Notes: a model not told the origin generated them from the sequence alone. Positions 27,404 through 37,460 are shown, counted from the first letter of the stretch. The stretch: 64,000 bases of DNA from Marinifilum sp. D737 (GCF_026672275.1 NZ_JANQCD010000006.1:1-64000), one strand, 5' to 3'. Numbers and translations are program-made.

Positions 27404-28564
27404 ATGAGAATTGCATATATTTCAACTTATCCACCTACCGAGTGTGGAATTGCAACTTACACACAATATTTAAGTGATTCTGTAAGTGCCAAAGGAAAAG
27501 AAATTAGAATATTGGCTCAAATTGGAGCTAAGGGTGATAATGTATTTGAGGTATATACACCACAAGACCAGGACATTGCTTCCAAATTATTCTTTCATGT
27601 AGAAAGATTAACTCCCGATATTGTTCAAATAGAACATGAGTTTGGATTATTTGGAGATCAACGAGGCGTACAGATTATTGAGTTTTTAATTCGTTGTAAT
27701 CTAGCCGATACTCCTGTAGTTGTAACTTTGCATACTGTTTTTGAAGACCTTAAATATCAAGAAAAAATAATCGTACAGCACATCTTAAATCTGAGCTCCT
27801 CGATAATTGTCCATGAAAATTTTCAGAAAGATATTCTGTTGAAGGAATATGATTGTCCAAATCCAATACTTGTCATTCCTCATGGAGTCCGAGAAGTAAA
27901 GAGAGTTGAGAATGCGAAAGAACTACTTGGTTTGGAAGGAAGACAGGTGCTTTTATTAGTAGGCTATATGAGATCAACTAAGAACTTTGAGAAAATTATT
28001 GATTTGCTTCCGCGATTAGTTGAAAAGAATAAAGATTTAGTTTTGCTTATGGCGTCCAGAAGTAGAATTAATGAACATTCAGACTATAAAGATCAATTGT
28101 ATAGATCATTGAACAAGCTGGAAATTAAGAAGCATGTTAAAATACTATTTGGTAAGTTTCCTCAATTTACTTTGGATACAATTTTAAGTGCTGCAGATGT
28201 TATGGCTTTACCATACATTAAAGGAGGTCAAAGTGGAGTGTTGGCCCAAGCATCAGCTTTGCTATTACCGGTAGTTACTTCTGAATTAATGAGCTTCAAA
28301 AATTGGATAGAAGAAGTTAAAGGTGGATTTTATGCTACAACAGATGATGAATATGTAAATCATATCACAAATCTCCTGCAAGATGATGATTTAAGGCTTG
28401 AATTTCAAGAGAATATCAGGATTAGTAATGAGAAAATTAATTGGTCACAAATTGCCAATAGGCATATAGAATTGTATGAGAAACTTTTAGTGCCACCTAT
28501 TGATGGAGCACAGTTCTATTATAGACCAGAATGTTTAGATTCAAACGCAAAAATTGTCCATTAA
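27404..28564 (+). CDS. GT4 family glycosyltransferase
   Basis: A 386-residue GT-B fold enzyme. The N-terminal domain starts IAYISTYPPTECGIATYTQYL (acceptor-side loop). The C-terminal nucleotide-sugar domain starts near 180 (QVLLLVGYMRSTKNFEKII) with a donor-binding region GGQSGVLAQASALLLPVV, in place of the usual E-x7-E. It probably transfers mannose or a related sugar from a nucleotide donor in the cytosol. It lies between two GH130 genes and overlaps the convergent one by 4 nt. Acceptor is not predictable. Confidence 0.85.
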   Translation: MRIAYISTYPPTECGIATYTQYLSDSVSAKGKEIRILAQIGAKGDNVFEVYTPQDQDIASKLFFHVERLTPDIVQIEHEFGLFGDQRGVQIIEFLIRCNLADTPVVVTLHTVFEDLKYQEKIIVQHILNLSSSIIVHENFQKDILLKEYDCPNPILVIPHGVREVKRVENAKELLGLEGRQVLLLVGYMRSTKNFEKIIDLLPRLVEKNKDLVLLMASRSRINEHSDYKDQLYRSLNKLEIKKHVKILFGKFPQFTLDTILSAADVMALPYIKGGQSGVLAQASALLLPVVTSELMSFKNWIEEVKGGFYATTDDEYVNHITNLLQDDDLRLEFQENIRISNEKINWSQIANRHIELYEKLLVPPIDGAQFYYRPECLDSNAKIVH

Positions 28565-30048
28565 TAATAAATCATCTTATCAAGTAATTCTTTTACTTTA
28601 AGTGATGCTATTCCAGAGCGTGAATCGGACATTGCATATGGTAGAATCAGCATGTCATTATGAATAATTGCGCCGCATGAATACACAACATTAGGAACAT
28701 AGCCATTTCGTTCTTGTTCGTTTGGAATTAAAAATGGATCCTTTAGTAATCCAATCACTTTTGTTGGGTCTTCCAGATCGAGTAATATGGCACTTATGGT
28801 ATAGGTTCGTACTGGACCAACACCATGAATTAAAAGAAGCCAGCCTTTTTCAATTTCAATTGGGGAGCCACAGTTACCAATTTGGAAAAATTCCCAATAA
28901 AAAGCTGGAGGTTTAAGGAGAATAGGATTTTCCCAATACTTAATATTGTCAGAAAACATGATGTACAGGTTTTCATTGTCATTTCTGGAAATTGTGGCAT
29001 ATTTGCCATTTATTTTTCTTGGGAATAAAGCCATGCCTTTGCCTTTTGATCCTTCACCCAAAAGAACCGATACTTTAAAATGACAAAAATCAACAGTTTC
29101 TATTAATTGTGGTAAAGCTGTAAAACCATTGTAAGCTGTATAGGTTGCATAGTAAACATGTTTTCCCGTTCCATTACCATTTTTAAATAATACAAACCTA
29201 GCATCTTCAACTCCTTTGATTTCATTATTTGAAACTGGGAAAATTACTCGTGCGCTAATATCCAACTCTGGTGAAAATTTGATCTCATAATTAGCGTTGG
29301 CTAACCACAGTAAGGTATCTATAGCCTCTTCGCTACTTCTTCCAATTTTTTTATGCTTTATATCCTTCATTTTTCTGAAGATTTGAATGGCTTCCTCTAG
29401 TTCATCAAATGTGAATTCATCCAACAGATTGTCCAATATTTTTGATACCAAATCATAAGTACCAATTTCTTTTAACTTCAGGCAAAAATCACTTTTTAGA
29501 TATATGGAATTAGGAGTTCGGTTTACCCGTTCAACCAAAGCACTGCTTTTTTGAACCAGTAATTCACCATTGGATCTAATTACCCCTCGTCTAAAGACAA
29601 TTGAAGAAATATGTCCTTCTCCTACAGCTCTGAAGCTTAATAGAACCTTTAATCTACCTGATTCAGAATCGATAGCCTCAGGGTGAATAACAATGGATGG
29701 ATTAAAAAGCGCAGCGGATTCAATGGAATATTCCATGGTGAAATAAGAACCAATTAATAGCTTTTGTTCCAGGCTAAAGTTATTTTCGAATTCTGTTGTT
29801 TTAATAATTTTGTCGAAATTGTCCTTAAAAATTCTCTTTATATTGCGATGGCGCTTAGAAAAATTTTTTAAGGTCTGATCTAAAATTTTTTTTGCTTCTT
29901 CCTCAGATAAAAGGAATATGCGTTCAAAAATGTTCTCAATACGCTTGCTGTTCCCTGGCGTAAAAAAATGAGTTACCACCCTGGAATCATCTGGAGTAAA
30001 ATGAAGAACTTGTTTGTTTATGGAAATTTTTCTCTCTCTATTAGCCAT
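28561..30048 (-). CDS. Large GH130 family protein with N-terminal extension
   Basis: A 495-residue protein: the C-terminal half (about 255-490) is a GH130 propeller with KGVEDARF (Asp282) and GNCGSPIEIEKGWLLLIHGVG (His408), so the core acidic and phosphate-site positions are kept. The first 250 residues form a helical, charged extension absent from the shorter paralogue. There is no signal peptide. It is convergent with the GT4 gene; their stop codons overlap. Its length resembles GH130 proteins that act on oligomers or polymers rather than disaccharides, but that is inference. Confidence 0.82.
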   Translation of the reverse strand: MANRERKISINKQVLHFTPDDSRVVTHFFTPGNSKRIENIFERIFLLSEEEAKKILDQTLKNFSKRHRNIKRIFKDNFDKIIKTTEFENNFSLEQKLLIGSYFTMEYSIESAALFNPSIVIHPEAIDSESGRLKVLLSFRAVGEGHISSIVFRRGVIRSNGELLVQKSSALVERVNRTPNSIYLKSDFCLKLKEIGTYDLVSKILDNLLDEFTFDELEEAIQIFRKMKDIKHKKIGRSSEEAIDTLLWLANANYEIKFSPELDISARVIFPVSNNEIKGVEDARFVLFKNGNGTGKHVYYATYTAYNGFTALPQLIETVDFCHFKVSVLLGEGSKGKGMALFPRKINGKYATISRNDNENLYIMFSDNIKYWENPILLKPPAFYWEFFQIGNCGSPIEIEKGWLLLIHGVGPVRTYTISAILLDLEDPTKVIGLLKDPFLIPNEQERNGYVPNVVYSCGAIIHNDMLILPYAMSDSRSGIASLKVKELLDKMIYY

Positions 30049-30121
30049 TTGAATCCTTTTTAACGAGCTTACTAAATATACGAAATTTCGGCTCGTTAAA
30101 GAAAAAGGAATGGCTTATTAG

Positions 30122-30727
30122 CTAGTATTTTAATACAGGCAATGAGATTTTAAACTTGATACATAGCAATCTGAAAAGTATAATGCAAGAAATGGTAAGG
30201 AATTGATTTAATGCAGAATTGATCTCTAAATAATTTAATAGAATAAATAAAACTCCACCAGCGAGACATGCAGTTGCATAAATTTCTTTTCTGAAAATTA
30301 AAGGAATATCGTTACACAAAGTATCGCGAATTACTCCGCCCATTACCGCTGAGAATAAGCCCATAATAATTGCCAGAAATGGGTGAATACCAAGGCTCAA
30401 TGATTTTTCAATGCCGATAATTGTAAAAACTCCAATTCCAATAGTATCAAAAAGAAACAGGGTACGCTTCAAAGTCATGATTGTATTCTTGAAAAGAAAA
30501 GTAAGCATTACACCCAAACTAATAATTATGATATAATTTAAATCACTAATCCAGGCAACTGGGAAGTTTCCCAATATCACATCTCTTAGCGTACCACCGC
30601 CAATAGCTGTAATAAACCCAGTAAAGTAAGCTCCAAATAAATCAAGCTTTTTATTTGCCGCAGACAATGTTCCACTGATAGCAAATACTAGTGTTCCAAT
30701 AAGATCCAGAAAGTATATTACACTCAT
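30122..30727 (-). CDS. TRIC/UPF0126 family cation channel
   Basis: A 201-residue protein with seven predicted helices made of two repeats, each with the glycine-rich kink: AIGGGTLRDVILGNFP (about 41-56) and AVMGGVIRDTLCNDIP (about 127-142). These are hallmarks of prokaryotic trimeric intracellular cation channels, which conduct monovalent cations across the inner membrane. Length fits. Monocistronic with a good promoter. Confidence 0.92.
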   Translation of the reverse strand: MSVIYFLDLIGTLVFAISGTLSAANKKLDLFGAYFTGFITAIGGGTLRDVILGNFPVAWISDLNYIIIISLGVMLTFLFKNTIMTLKRTLFLFDTIGIGVFTIIGIEKSLSLGIHPFLAIIMGLFSAVMGGVIRDTLCNDIPLIFRKEIYATACLAGGVLFILLNYLEINSALNQFLTISCIILFRLLCIKFKISLPVLKY

Positions 30728-30742
30728 GATTTAAAATTTTTG

Positions 30743-30771
30743 CAAAAATAGAAAGTCCGATGATAAAACAA
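30743..30771 (-). promoter_or_regulatory. Promoter of the TRIC channel gene
   Basis: On the minus strand TTG (30771-30769), 18 nt spacer, then TATTTTTG (30750-30743). The ATG follows 15 nt later. Confidence 0.6.
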
Positions 30772-30807
30772 TGCCAATTGTCAATTAAAATGTATGCTTT
30801 CTGATTA

Positions 30808-30845
30808 AAAAAAGAAAGAGGATGAAATTAACTTCCATCCTCTTT
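30808..30845 (-). terminator. maeB terminator
   Basis: AAAGAGGATG (30815-30824) pairs perfectly with CATCCTCTTT (30836-30845); on the minus strand it is followed by a T-rich tract. Confidence 0.82.
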
Positions 30846-30867
30846 ATATCTGTGTTAATTTTTTAAT

Positions 30868-33129
30868 TTATCCTTGTGCATCAACCACGGCTATTGCAGT
30901 CATATTAATGATTTCTCTTACCGAACATCCCATTGGTACAATATGGAAAGGTTTTGCTGTTCCTAACAAAATAGGCCCGATATTTTCCAAACCACCAAGA
31001 TCTTGCATTAGCTTGTAAGCAATATTTCCGGAGCTAAGATTTGGGAAAATAATTGTATTCACATCTTTTCCTTTAATCTTGTTAAAAGCAAAGGTCTCAT
31101 CTCTCAGTTTTTTATCAAGGGCAAAGTTCAATTGCATTTCACCATCAACGGGTAATTCAGGATGATTTTCGTGTAAATATTCAATTGCTTTATTGGCTTT
31201 TACAGGGCTACCTTTTCTTACCGAACCAAAGTTTGAATAAGAAACCATTGCCATTACCGGATCAACATTAAATGTTTTTAATGCGCGAGCAGTACTTAAC
31301 GTTGTATCAACCAAGGATTGTGGCGTTGGTTCTGAATTTACTGTAGTATCCGAGAAGAAAAGCGGACCTTTTTTGGTCATAATGATGTTCATTCCCACAA
31401 GAGTTTTCATTCCTTCCTCTATACCTATTACTTTACTGGCAATTTTAAGTGCTTCGAAATATCTGGTTGCGTATCCTGAAATGAATGCATCTGCATCACC
31501 ATTTTCAACCATCATGGCACCGAAATAATTTCGGTCGTACATTTTTTCAGCTGCTTCCTTGTGGGTTAATCCTTTACGGCCGCGTTTCTCACATAAAATA
31601 TTAGCATAGCTATCTCTTCTTCTTCTTTCAGCTTCACTTCGAACATCAATAATATCAGCACCAGTTAAATCCAACTCATTCTCTTCAACAATGCGCTGAA
31701 TATTTTCTGGATTACCCAATATAATTGGTTTTGCAATTCCTTCGTTTAAAGCAATTTGTGCAGCTTTAAGTACATTAAAGTTATTACCTTCGGCAAATAC
31801 AACACGCTTAGGGAATCTTTTTGCTTTGTTGAATACCGTTCTCACTAACTCATTTTCAGTTCCCAATCGTTGTTTTAACTCCTCTGCGTAGGCATCCCAG
31901 TCTGTAATTTCTTTTTGTGCAACACCCGATTCAACAGCCGCTTTTGCAACTGCAATGGAAACACTCGAAACCAATCTGGGATCCAATGCTTTAGGGATAA
32001 TATAATGTCTGCCAAATACGATATTGGCTTCGTTATAAGCAGCATGAACTGCCTCTGGTACAGGCTCTTTTGCCAATTTGGCAATGGCATGAACTGAAGC
32101 AATTTTCATATCTTCGTTAATAGCTGTAGCTCTAACATCAAGAGCGCCACGGAAAATATATGGGAAACCTAATACATTGTTGATTTGATTAGGATAATCA
32201 GAACGACCTGTAGCAACAATAACATCTTTACGAGCATCGAAAGCATCGTTGTATGAAATTTCAGGATCAGGATTTGCCAAAGCGAATACTACAGGATTTT
32301 CCGCCATTGAAAGAACCATTTCTTTGCTCATGATTCCACCAACTGATAAACCTAAAAATACATCGGCACCCACTAAAGCTTGTTCAAGAGTATCAACATC
32401 TTGTGTTGTCATGAACTGTTTTTTCTGAGTATTTAAGTTAGTACGTTTAGAGTTGATTACACCACGACTATCGCACATGATTACATTTTCGGGCTTAACA
32501 CCTAACGAGATGTATAGTTTTGTACAAGAGATTGCAGCAGCTCCTGCTCCATTTACGACTACTTTTACATCTTCAATTTTTTTATTTCCAAGTTCTAATG
32601 CATTTAATAAGCCTGCCGCAGAAATAATAGCAGTACCATGCTGATCGTCATGCATCACGGGAATATCAAGTTCCTTCTTTAATCTTTCTTCAATCTCGAA
32701 ACATTCCGGAGCCTTAATGTCCTCAAGGTTAATACCTCCAAAAGTTGGGGCAATTGCTTTAACGGTTTCTACAAATTTATCTACATCAGTTGCATCAACT
32801 TCGATATCAAAAACATCGATATCTGCAAATATCTTAAACAACAGACCTTTACCTTCCATAACCGGTTTTCCGGCCAATGCTCCAATATTACCTAAGCCCA
32901 GAACTGCTGTTCCGTTAGAAATTACGGCCACAAGATTTCCTTTTCCTGTATAACGATAAGCATCTGCGGCGTTTTTTTCAATTTCCAGACATGGTTCGGC
33001 AACACCCGGACTATAGGCTAAAGCCAGATCTCGTTGAGTTCTGTATGGTTTTGTTGGAATTACTTCAATTTTACCAGGACGTCCTTCAGAATGGTATCTT
33101 AAAGCATCTTTTGAACTAATCTTTGCCAT
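30868..33129 (-). CDS. maeB: NADP-dependent malic enzyme with phosphotransacetylase-like domain
   Basis: A 753-residue MaeB-type protein. Residues 1-410 form malic enzyme: [30 protein letters not shown] for metal and substrate, and the dinucleotide fold [17 protein letters not shown]. Residues about 430-750 form a phosphate acetyltransferase-like domain that in MaeB enzymes is regulatory, sensing acetyl-CoA, rather than catalytic. It decarboxylates malate to pyruvate with NADP reduction. Full length, monocistronic. Confidence 0.95.
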   Translation of the reverse strand: MAKISSKDALRYHSEGRPGKIEVIPTKPYRTQRDLALAYSPGVAEPCLEIEKNAADAYRYTGKGNLVAVISNGTAVLGLGNIGALAGKPVMEGKGLLFKIFADIDVFDIEVDATDVDKFVETVKAIAPTFGGINLEDIKAPECFEIEERLKKELDIPVMHDDQHGTAIISAAGLLNALELGNKKIEDVKVVVNGAGAAAISCTKLYISLGVKPENVIMCDSRGVINSKRTNLNTQKKQFMTTQDVDTLEQALVGADVFLGLSVGGIMSKEMVLSMAENPVVFALANPDPEISYNDAFDARKDVIVATGRSDYPNQINNVLGFPYIFRGALDVRATAINEDMKIASVHAIAKLAKEPVPEAVHAAYNEANIVFGRHYIIPKALDPRLVSSVSIAVAKAAVESGVAQKEITDWDAYAEELKQRLGTENELVRTVFNKAKRFPKRVVFAEGNNFNVLKAAQIALNEGIAKPIILGNPENIQRIVEENELDLTGADIIDVRSEAERRRRDSYANILCEKRGRKGLTHKEAAEKMYDRNYFGAMMVENGDADAFISGYATRYFEALKIASKVIGIEEGMKTLVGMNIIMTKKGPLFFSDTTVNSEPTPQSLVDTTLSTARALKTFNVDPVMAMVSYSNFGSVRKGSPVKANKAIEYLHENHPELPVDGEMQLNFALDKKLRDETFAFNKIKGKDVNTIIFPNLSSGNIAYKLMQDLGGLENIGPILLGTAKPFHIVPMGCSVREIINMTAIAVVDAQG

Positions 33130-33322
33130 TTGTTTGTTTTTCTTTGTGCAATAAGCACGGTTAATAGTATTTTGTGAGCTACAAAGATGCTAATAAAAGC
33201 GCGTAAGAAATGCCGGGAATTAGTTAAAAACTGTAATGATATCAGTATCTTACTGAATTACTTTTAATTAAGACTAGTGATAAATAATAGAATTTTTTCT
33301 TGAATATAGAGCAATTATGAGG

Positions 33323-33787
33323 CTATCTTTTGCTTTTGATTAGCAATGAGTGAGTAAACTTGTTTTCAGCAAGAAATTTCTTGTCGTAAGTGTGGCTATT
33401 GCCTTCTAAATCTTCTACAACTATCTTGTTAATTTTCCATTCCCCACTTTCCGATTTCTTTTTAAACAAGATTCTACCCAAAAGCATACCAACTTTGGTT
33501 TTTTTCTTGTTCTCACAAGTGGTTTGAATCACCTCTTTACCCGATGGAGATTCGAAGTAAATGTCGACCTTATTCAATCCCTGCAAAGAATAGGCTCTTA
33601 AAGAAAAATAAAGGGTTTCATCCGATTTGCTTACGTCGATTGACTTTTGAACCAAATTTACGGAGTGTAAATTGAATTTGCCTTTTAATTCGTTGTTCGC
33701 ATAGGCCGAAAATGACAACGCACAAACTGCCAAGAGTAGAATACCCCTGAAAAGAATCTTTTGAATGTGCTTGTAATTTAATCTCAT
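33323..33787 (-). CDS. Small exported protein of unknown function
   Basis: A 154-residue protein with a signal peptide ending LSFSAYA before NNELK. The mature part is mostly beta strand with many lysines (ENKKKTKVGMLLGRILFKKKSESGEWKINKI). No family is recognised. It lies 98 nt downstream of a TPR gene with a terminator between them, so it is probably separately transcribed. Confidence 0.65.
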   Translation of the reverse strand: MRLNYKHIQKILFRGILLLAVCALSFSAYANNELKGKFNLHSVNLVQKSIDVSKSDETLYFSLRAYSLQGLNKVDIYFESPSGKEVIQTTCENKKKTKVGMLLGRILFKKKSESGEWKINKIVVEDLEGNSHTYDKKFLAENKFTHSLLIKSKR

Positions 33788-33830
33788 ATTCGGATGGCAT
33801 GAAAATACAATTTCCTATACGAAAGAAAAC

Positions 33831-33862
33831 AAAAAGGGATACTCAATTTTGAGTATCCCTTT
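33831..33862 (-). terminator. Terminator of the third TPR gene
   Basis: AAAGGGATACTCAA pairs perfectly with TTGAGTATCCCTTT around a 2-nt loop, followed on the minus strand by T residues. Confidence 0.88.
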
Positions 33863-33885
33863 CAATTTATATTATTTCTAAGAAA

Positions 33886-34620
33886 TTACTTGATCTCAGC
33901 CTTAACTGTAGCCATTGTTTGTAATAGATCTTCTCTTGTTGGAGCCAATGATTTTGCTTTGGTTAACTCAGCCATTGCTTTTTTGTAAAAACCTTGAGCT
34001 TTTGCTGATTCAGCTTTGAACTTTTCTGGTTCTTTGTTAGCAATTGGATTCGCTTTTTGCATGATAGTAGCACCTTGGTTGAAATACAACATACCTAAAC
34101 CAACTAATGCATCAGCCTGGTATTTTGATTTACTTTCGCTAGCCTTTTTGTAAAGATCTTCAGCAGCATCCATTTTGTTTGCTTTTTGAGCTTTTTGTCC
34201 TGCAACCAAGTAATGCTTTGATAGACTTGCAATTAATTTTGAATTTTTAGTAGGAATTGCTTCAATACCTTTTTTCAATGTAGCAACCATCTCATCCATT
34301 TTCTTTTGCTTCTTTTGTACTGAAGCTAAATATTGGTATGATTTTGAAAGTTTATAGTTACTTGCAACAGATTGAGCAAAATATTTTTCAGCTTTAGCGT
34401 AATCTTTCAATTTATTTGCACAGTAAGCAGCATTAAAAACCAATGCAGGATCTTCGAATGTATCTTCAGCTCCTAAAAATGCCTCATATTTTTCAAGTGC
34501 AGTTTTATAATCTTTCGATTTAACTGCAGCATTACCTTCATTTTTTAGTTGAGCAGCAGATTGTGCGAATAAACTTGTAGCACAAAAACATACTGCGATA
34601 AATAAAATTAACTTTTTCAT
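33886..34620 (-). CDS. Exported TPR protein, short form
   Basis: A 244-residue protein with signal peptide MKKLILFIAVCFCATSLFA/QSAAQ and about four tetratricopeptide units (KDYKTALEKYEAFLGAED, KDYAKAEKYFAQSVASNY and others). It is related in plan to the two tandem TPR genes at 18.6-21.0 kb but clearly more distant. Probably periplasmic. Partner unknown. Confidence 0.82.
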   Translation of the reverse strand: MKKLILFIAVCFCATSLFAQSAAQLKNEGNAAVKSKDYKTALEKYEAFLGAEDTFEDPALVFNAAYCANKLKDYAKAEKYFAQSVASNYKLSKSYQYLASVQKKQKKMDEMVATLKKGIEAIPTKNSKLIASLSKHYLVAGQKAQKANKMDAAEDLYKKASESKSKYQADALVGLGMLYFNQGATIMQKANPIANKEPEKFKAESAKAQGFYKKAMAELTKAKSLAPTREDLLQTMATVKAEIK

Positions 34621-34724
34621 ACTTTGAATTTTATGATTATTTGATTTTATATTTTTTTGTCAAAACAAGCCTAAAAATAACTATTTCAGAGAAAAATCAA
34701 ATAGAATTAACACAAAAATATTCT

Positions 34725-35594
34725 TCAATAAAGATTGTTTAGAGAAAATTTATTTAATTGGGCCAATTCAATGGTTTCTTCCTGCAAATACTTATCATCA
34801 ATCGCATAATTATCGTATTGAGTAAGCTGATTGTTCTTTATCAGGCTATTGAGTTTTTTAGTATATGCTTCTCCAACCTCTGAATAGCGGTGCAATAATG
34901 GTACCAATTTACCAGGATCATCGGTGTTTGATCTTTCCAATCGAAATTCTTTATATGCACGAACCCTTGCAATGGTCTGATAATAATCGTTTACCGATTC
35001 TTCTATACTTGAATATTTACGTACGTAGATATGCGTCGAGTCTCTTCCTACCAATGCTTTTATTCTATTCTCTCCTTTATTGTATGACCATATGCCAAAA
35101 ACATTATTGCCTTCCTGAAAAAATCTGGATGATCCCCAACCTGATTCCAAAGCAGCTTGTCCCAGAACAATACTTGCAGGATGCGGTTTTAGTCTTTTCT
35201 TCAGTTCGGATATTTCGGAACATTTGTATTGCTCAAATAATTGAAAAAGGAAAATACTATCGCTTTCAATGTAATTTGGATGTTGTGCCAGCCAGTTTTC
35301 AATGTGCTCTACTCTTTTAATTTTTTGATTTAAATTGTGTTGAGCAAGTAGCACCGATGGCAGTAACATTTCTACAAACTTCTGCTTTTTCTCATTTACC
35401 GGCAGCATTCGTAATGAGATTACCTTAGTATAGATATAAGGAGTAATAATTGTATCAGCAAAGGCATGTACATCGTCTTTGCTTTTAATCTCTGCATATT
35501 CCGGAGTAACCTTCTCATGTGAGAATACCACACGTTCTGTGCATGATATACACATTAAAAGCAAGCAAATCAAAGAAATAAACCGTAGTTGCAT
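34725..35594 (-). CDS. Bax-like glucosaminidase-domain lipoprotein
   Basis: A 289-residue protein. The signal sequence has a relaxed lipobox (LLLMCISC, lipidated Cys18). The central domain HPASIVLGQAALESGWGSSRFFQEGNNVFGIWSY is the glucosaminidase/Bax fold, with the catalytic glutamate in ALESGWG. The C-terminal part, SIEESVNDYYQTIARVRAYKEFR, also fits. It should cleave N-acetylglucosaminyl bonds of peptidoglycan from a membrane anchor, for wall remodelling. Monocistronic. Confidence 0.87.
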   Translation of the reverse strand: MQLRFISLICLLLMCISCTERVVFSHEKVTPEYAEIKSKDDVHAFADTIITPYIYTKVISLRMLPVNEKKQKFVEMLLPSVLLAQHNLNQKIKRVEHIENWLAQHPNYIESDSIFLFQLFEQYKCSEISELKKRLKPHPASIVLGQAALESGWGSSRFFQEGNNVFGIWSYNKGENRIKALVGRDSTHIYVRKYSSIEESVNDYYQTIARVRAYKEFRLERSNTDDPGKLVPLLHRYSEVGEAYTKKLNSLIKNNQLTQYDNYAIDDKYLQEETIELAQLNKFSLNNLY

Positions 35595-35783
35595 ATTGAA
35601 TTATTGTTAATTCCAGTTTGCTAAAATAGTATTTTATTTTGTGCTGGCAAATTTAAAACTAAAATGTCAGTTGAGTTGAAACAGTTGCTAATGTATGCAA
35701 ATATGACTCCTATTGACTTCATCCGCATTATAAATTTATTTACAGTAATATAATTTCAAATCTTAGTTTGTTATCTGCAAGAC

Positions 35784-35820
35784 AAAAAAAAAAGCGGAAT
35801 TCCGTTTAGAGTTCCGCTTT
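35784..35820 (-). terminator. Terminator of the cobalamin salvage cluster
   Basis: AAAGCGGAA (35791-35799) pairs with TTCCGCTTT (35812-35820); on the minus strand a run of ten T follows. It lies just past the cobC stop. Confidence 0.85.
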
Positions 35821-35840
35821 CTTATATCATTGTATTGGCT

Positions 35841-36371
35841 TTATACATTTACTACAACCACCTCGCCAAATGCTGGTGTTGCGATATTAAATGAATCTTC
35901 CAACTTAATGTTCTTTTCAATGGCTTGAATGGTTCGAATTACACCGCCATGAGTAAATACTGCAACCTTTTTGTGATTTTGTGCTTTCAATTCATTCCAA
36001 AATTCTAAAATACGATCGCGTAGCATTACAAACGACTCACCATTAGAGCATTTAAGGTTTACAAAATCTTCCATCCATTTCTCAAGGAACGGATCTTTAA
36101 TTTCGTCCCAAACTTTTCCTTCCCAATCACCAAAGTGCAGTTCCATTAGTCTTTTGTCCTCTTCTGCCTGATTAGGATAAATATCGTTGGCTAATTTTTT
36201 AGCTCTTGACAATGGACTTGAGTAGATTTTATCAAACTCCATTCCATCAAGATTTTTTTTGACAGCTTCTAATTCTTCAGGATATGTTTCGGCCAAATCA
36301 ACATCTTTTTGTCCGTAGCAAACTCCTTGTTCCACTGCTACTGCCGTATGACGAATTAAATAGATTTCCAT
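35841..36371 (-). CDS. cobC: Alpha-ribazole phosphatase-like histidine phosphatase
   Basis: A 176-residue histidine phosphatase: phospho-acceptor His in LIRHTAV, second His in VFTHGGVIR, acid Glu in LMELHFGDWEG. In the cobalamin setting it should remove the 5' phosphate of alpha-ribazole phosphate or of cobalamin phosphate. It begins 9 nt after cobS and is the last gene of the cluster. The family is broad, so the assignment leans on context. Confidence 0.85.
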   Translation of the reverse strand: MEIYLIRHTAVAVEQGVCYGQKDVDLAETYPEELEAVKKNLDGMEFDKIYSSPLSRAKKLANDIYPNQAEEDKRLMELHFGDWEGKVWDEIKDPFLEKWMEDFVNLKCSNGESFVMLRDRILEFWNELKAQNHKKVAVFTHGGVIRTIQAIEKNIKLEDSFNIATPAFGEVVVVNV

Positions 36372-36380
36372 TTTGTAATA

Positions 36381-37136
36381 TTAATAGTTTAAAAGTGATA
36401 AATAAGTAAGGTAGAAGACAATTTCGCAAAGCTGTTGTGTTGCACCAATGCAATCGCCTGTATATCCGTTTATCCACTTGTTGTAATATCTTCCTAATAA
36501 GAACTTGCAAAGATATACAGGAATTATAATCAGGAAAAATTTAGCATTACCTAAAAGAGCTAAAGGCGCAATTCCTGTTAATACCATAAATATAAAATTG
36601 CCAATGCTTAGTTTTTGAGAATAGTCTTTGGCTTTGGAATTCTCAACTCTTGCATATTGGTGTGTGTTTACCAAAGTAGCTGCTGCCATTCGAGTTGTAG
36701 CGTGTGCAGCAATCAAAATCCAAGGCAATTGGTTTGCCGATATGGAAAACTGACAATAAAACTTTGTCAATATCAGGAAGATAATTCCTGTAACGCCAAA
36801 TGCACCAATTAAGGAATCCTTCATGATTTCAAGGATTCTCTCTTTGGTCCAACCTCCACCAAATCCATCGCACACATCCATAAAGCCATCTTCGTGTAAT
36901 GCTCCGGTTAGCAATGCTGTGGCTACCATGCTCAATATCACAGCCAAATTAAAAGGCAAAAGTATATTGCTCAAATAAAAAACAAGAGCCGCCACTCCAC
37001 CAATTATCAGGCCAGCAATGGGAAAATATTTAATAGCTTCGTGCTGATATTCCTTTTTAAAATCAGCCCATTTGGGAAATGGAATTCTTGTAAAAAAGGA
37101 TAATCCTGTAAAGAAAATGTTGAGTTCGCGTTTCAT
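36381..37136 (-). CDS. cobS: Cobalamin synthase CobS
   Basis: A 251-residue inner-membrane enzyme (adenosylcobinamide-GDP ribazoletransferase) joining the activated corrinoid and alpha-ribazole phosphate. It has several membrane helices, and the conserved acidic motif GALHEDGFMDVCDGFGGGWTKERILEIMKDS near 78-108 binds metal and substrate. Length fits. It is separated from cobT by a 324-nt repeat-rich gap, so cobS-cobC may have a separate promoter. Confidence 0.94.
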   Translation of the reverse strand: MKRELNIFFTGLSFFTRIPFPKWADFKKEYQHEAIKYFPIAGLIIGGVAALVFYLSNILLPFNLAVILSMVATALLTGALHEDGFMDVCDGFGGGWTKERILEIMKDSLIGAFGVTGIIFLILTKFYCQFSISANQLPWILIAAHATTRMAAATLVNTHQYARVENSKAKDYSQKLSIGNFIFMVLTGIAPLALLGNAKFFLIIIPVYLCKFLLGRYYNKWINGYTGDCIGATQQLCEIVFYLTYLSLLNY

Positions 37137-37460
37137 AAATTATATTAAAATCAAATTAACGGTTGACAACTTTTTTATCTCAATTCTAAAGACTGTTTTT
37201 TAATAATCTAACTCCTTTTCGTTAAGAAGTTTTCCCTTTTAAGGGAAAATCCCGACAGGGAAAAGGGTGAAAAAGAGAAATATAAACCAAGATACACTCT
37301 TCTGGCTGTCGCCATCTTCCCTATGAGGGAAGAGTTTTAAAATTAAAGGATTGTAAATCTAATCCTTTGTTCCACTCCTTTCAAAAGAGTAAATAAGCGA
37401 GTCAGGGGGTGACTATTTGCATTTTGTAAGTTAGTCACCTCCTGACTTTATTCTTAATTA
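37137..37460. repeat. Hairpin-dense intergenic repeat region
   Basis: 324 bp without a gene. Five dyads follow one another: TTTTCCCTT/AAGGGAAAA (37230-37249), CTTCCCT/AGGGAAG (37316-37332), AAAGGATT/AATCCTTT (37345-37368), ACTCCTTT/AAAGAGT (37373-37390), and a 16-bp stem with one G-U pair starting AGTCAGGGGGTGAC (37400-37447). The density suggests a repeated palindromic element family; genome copy number is unknown. Confidence 0.6.
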
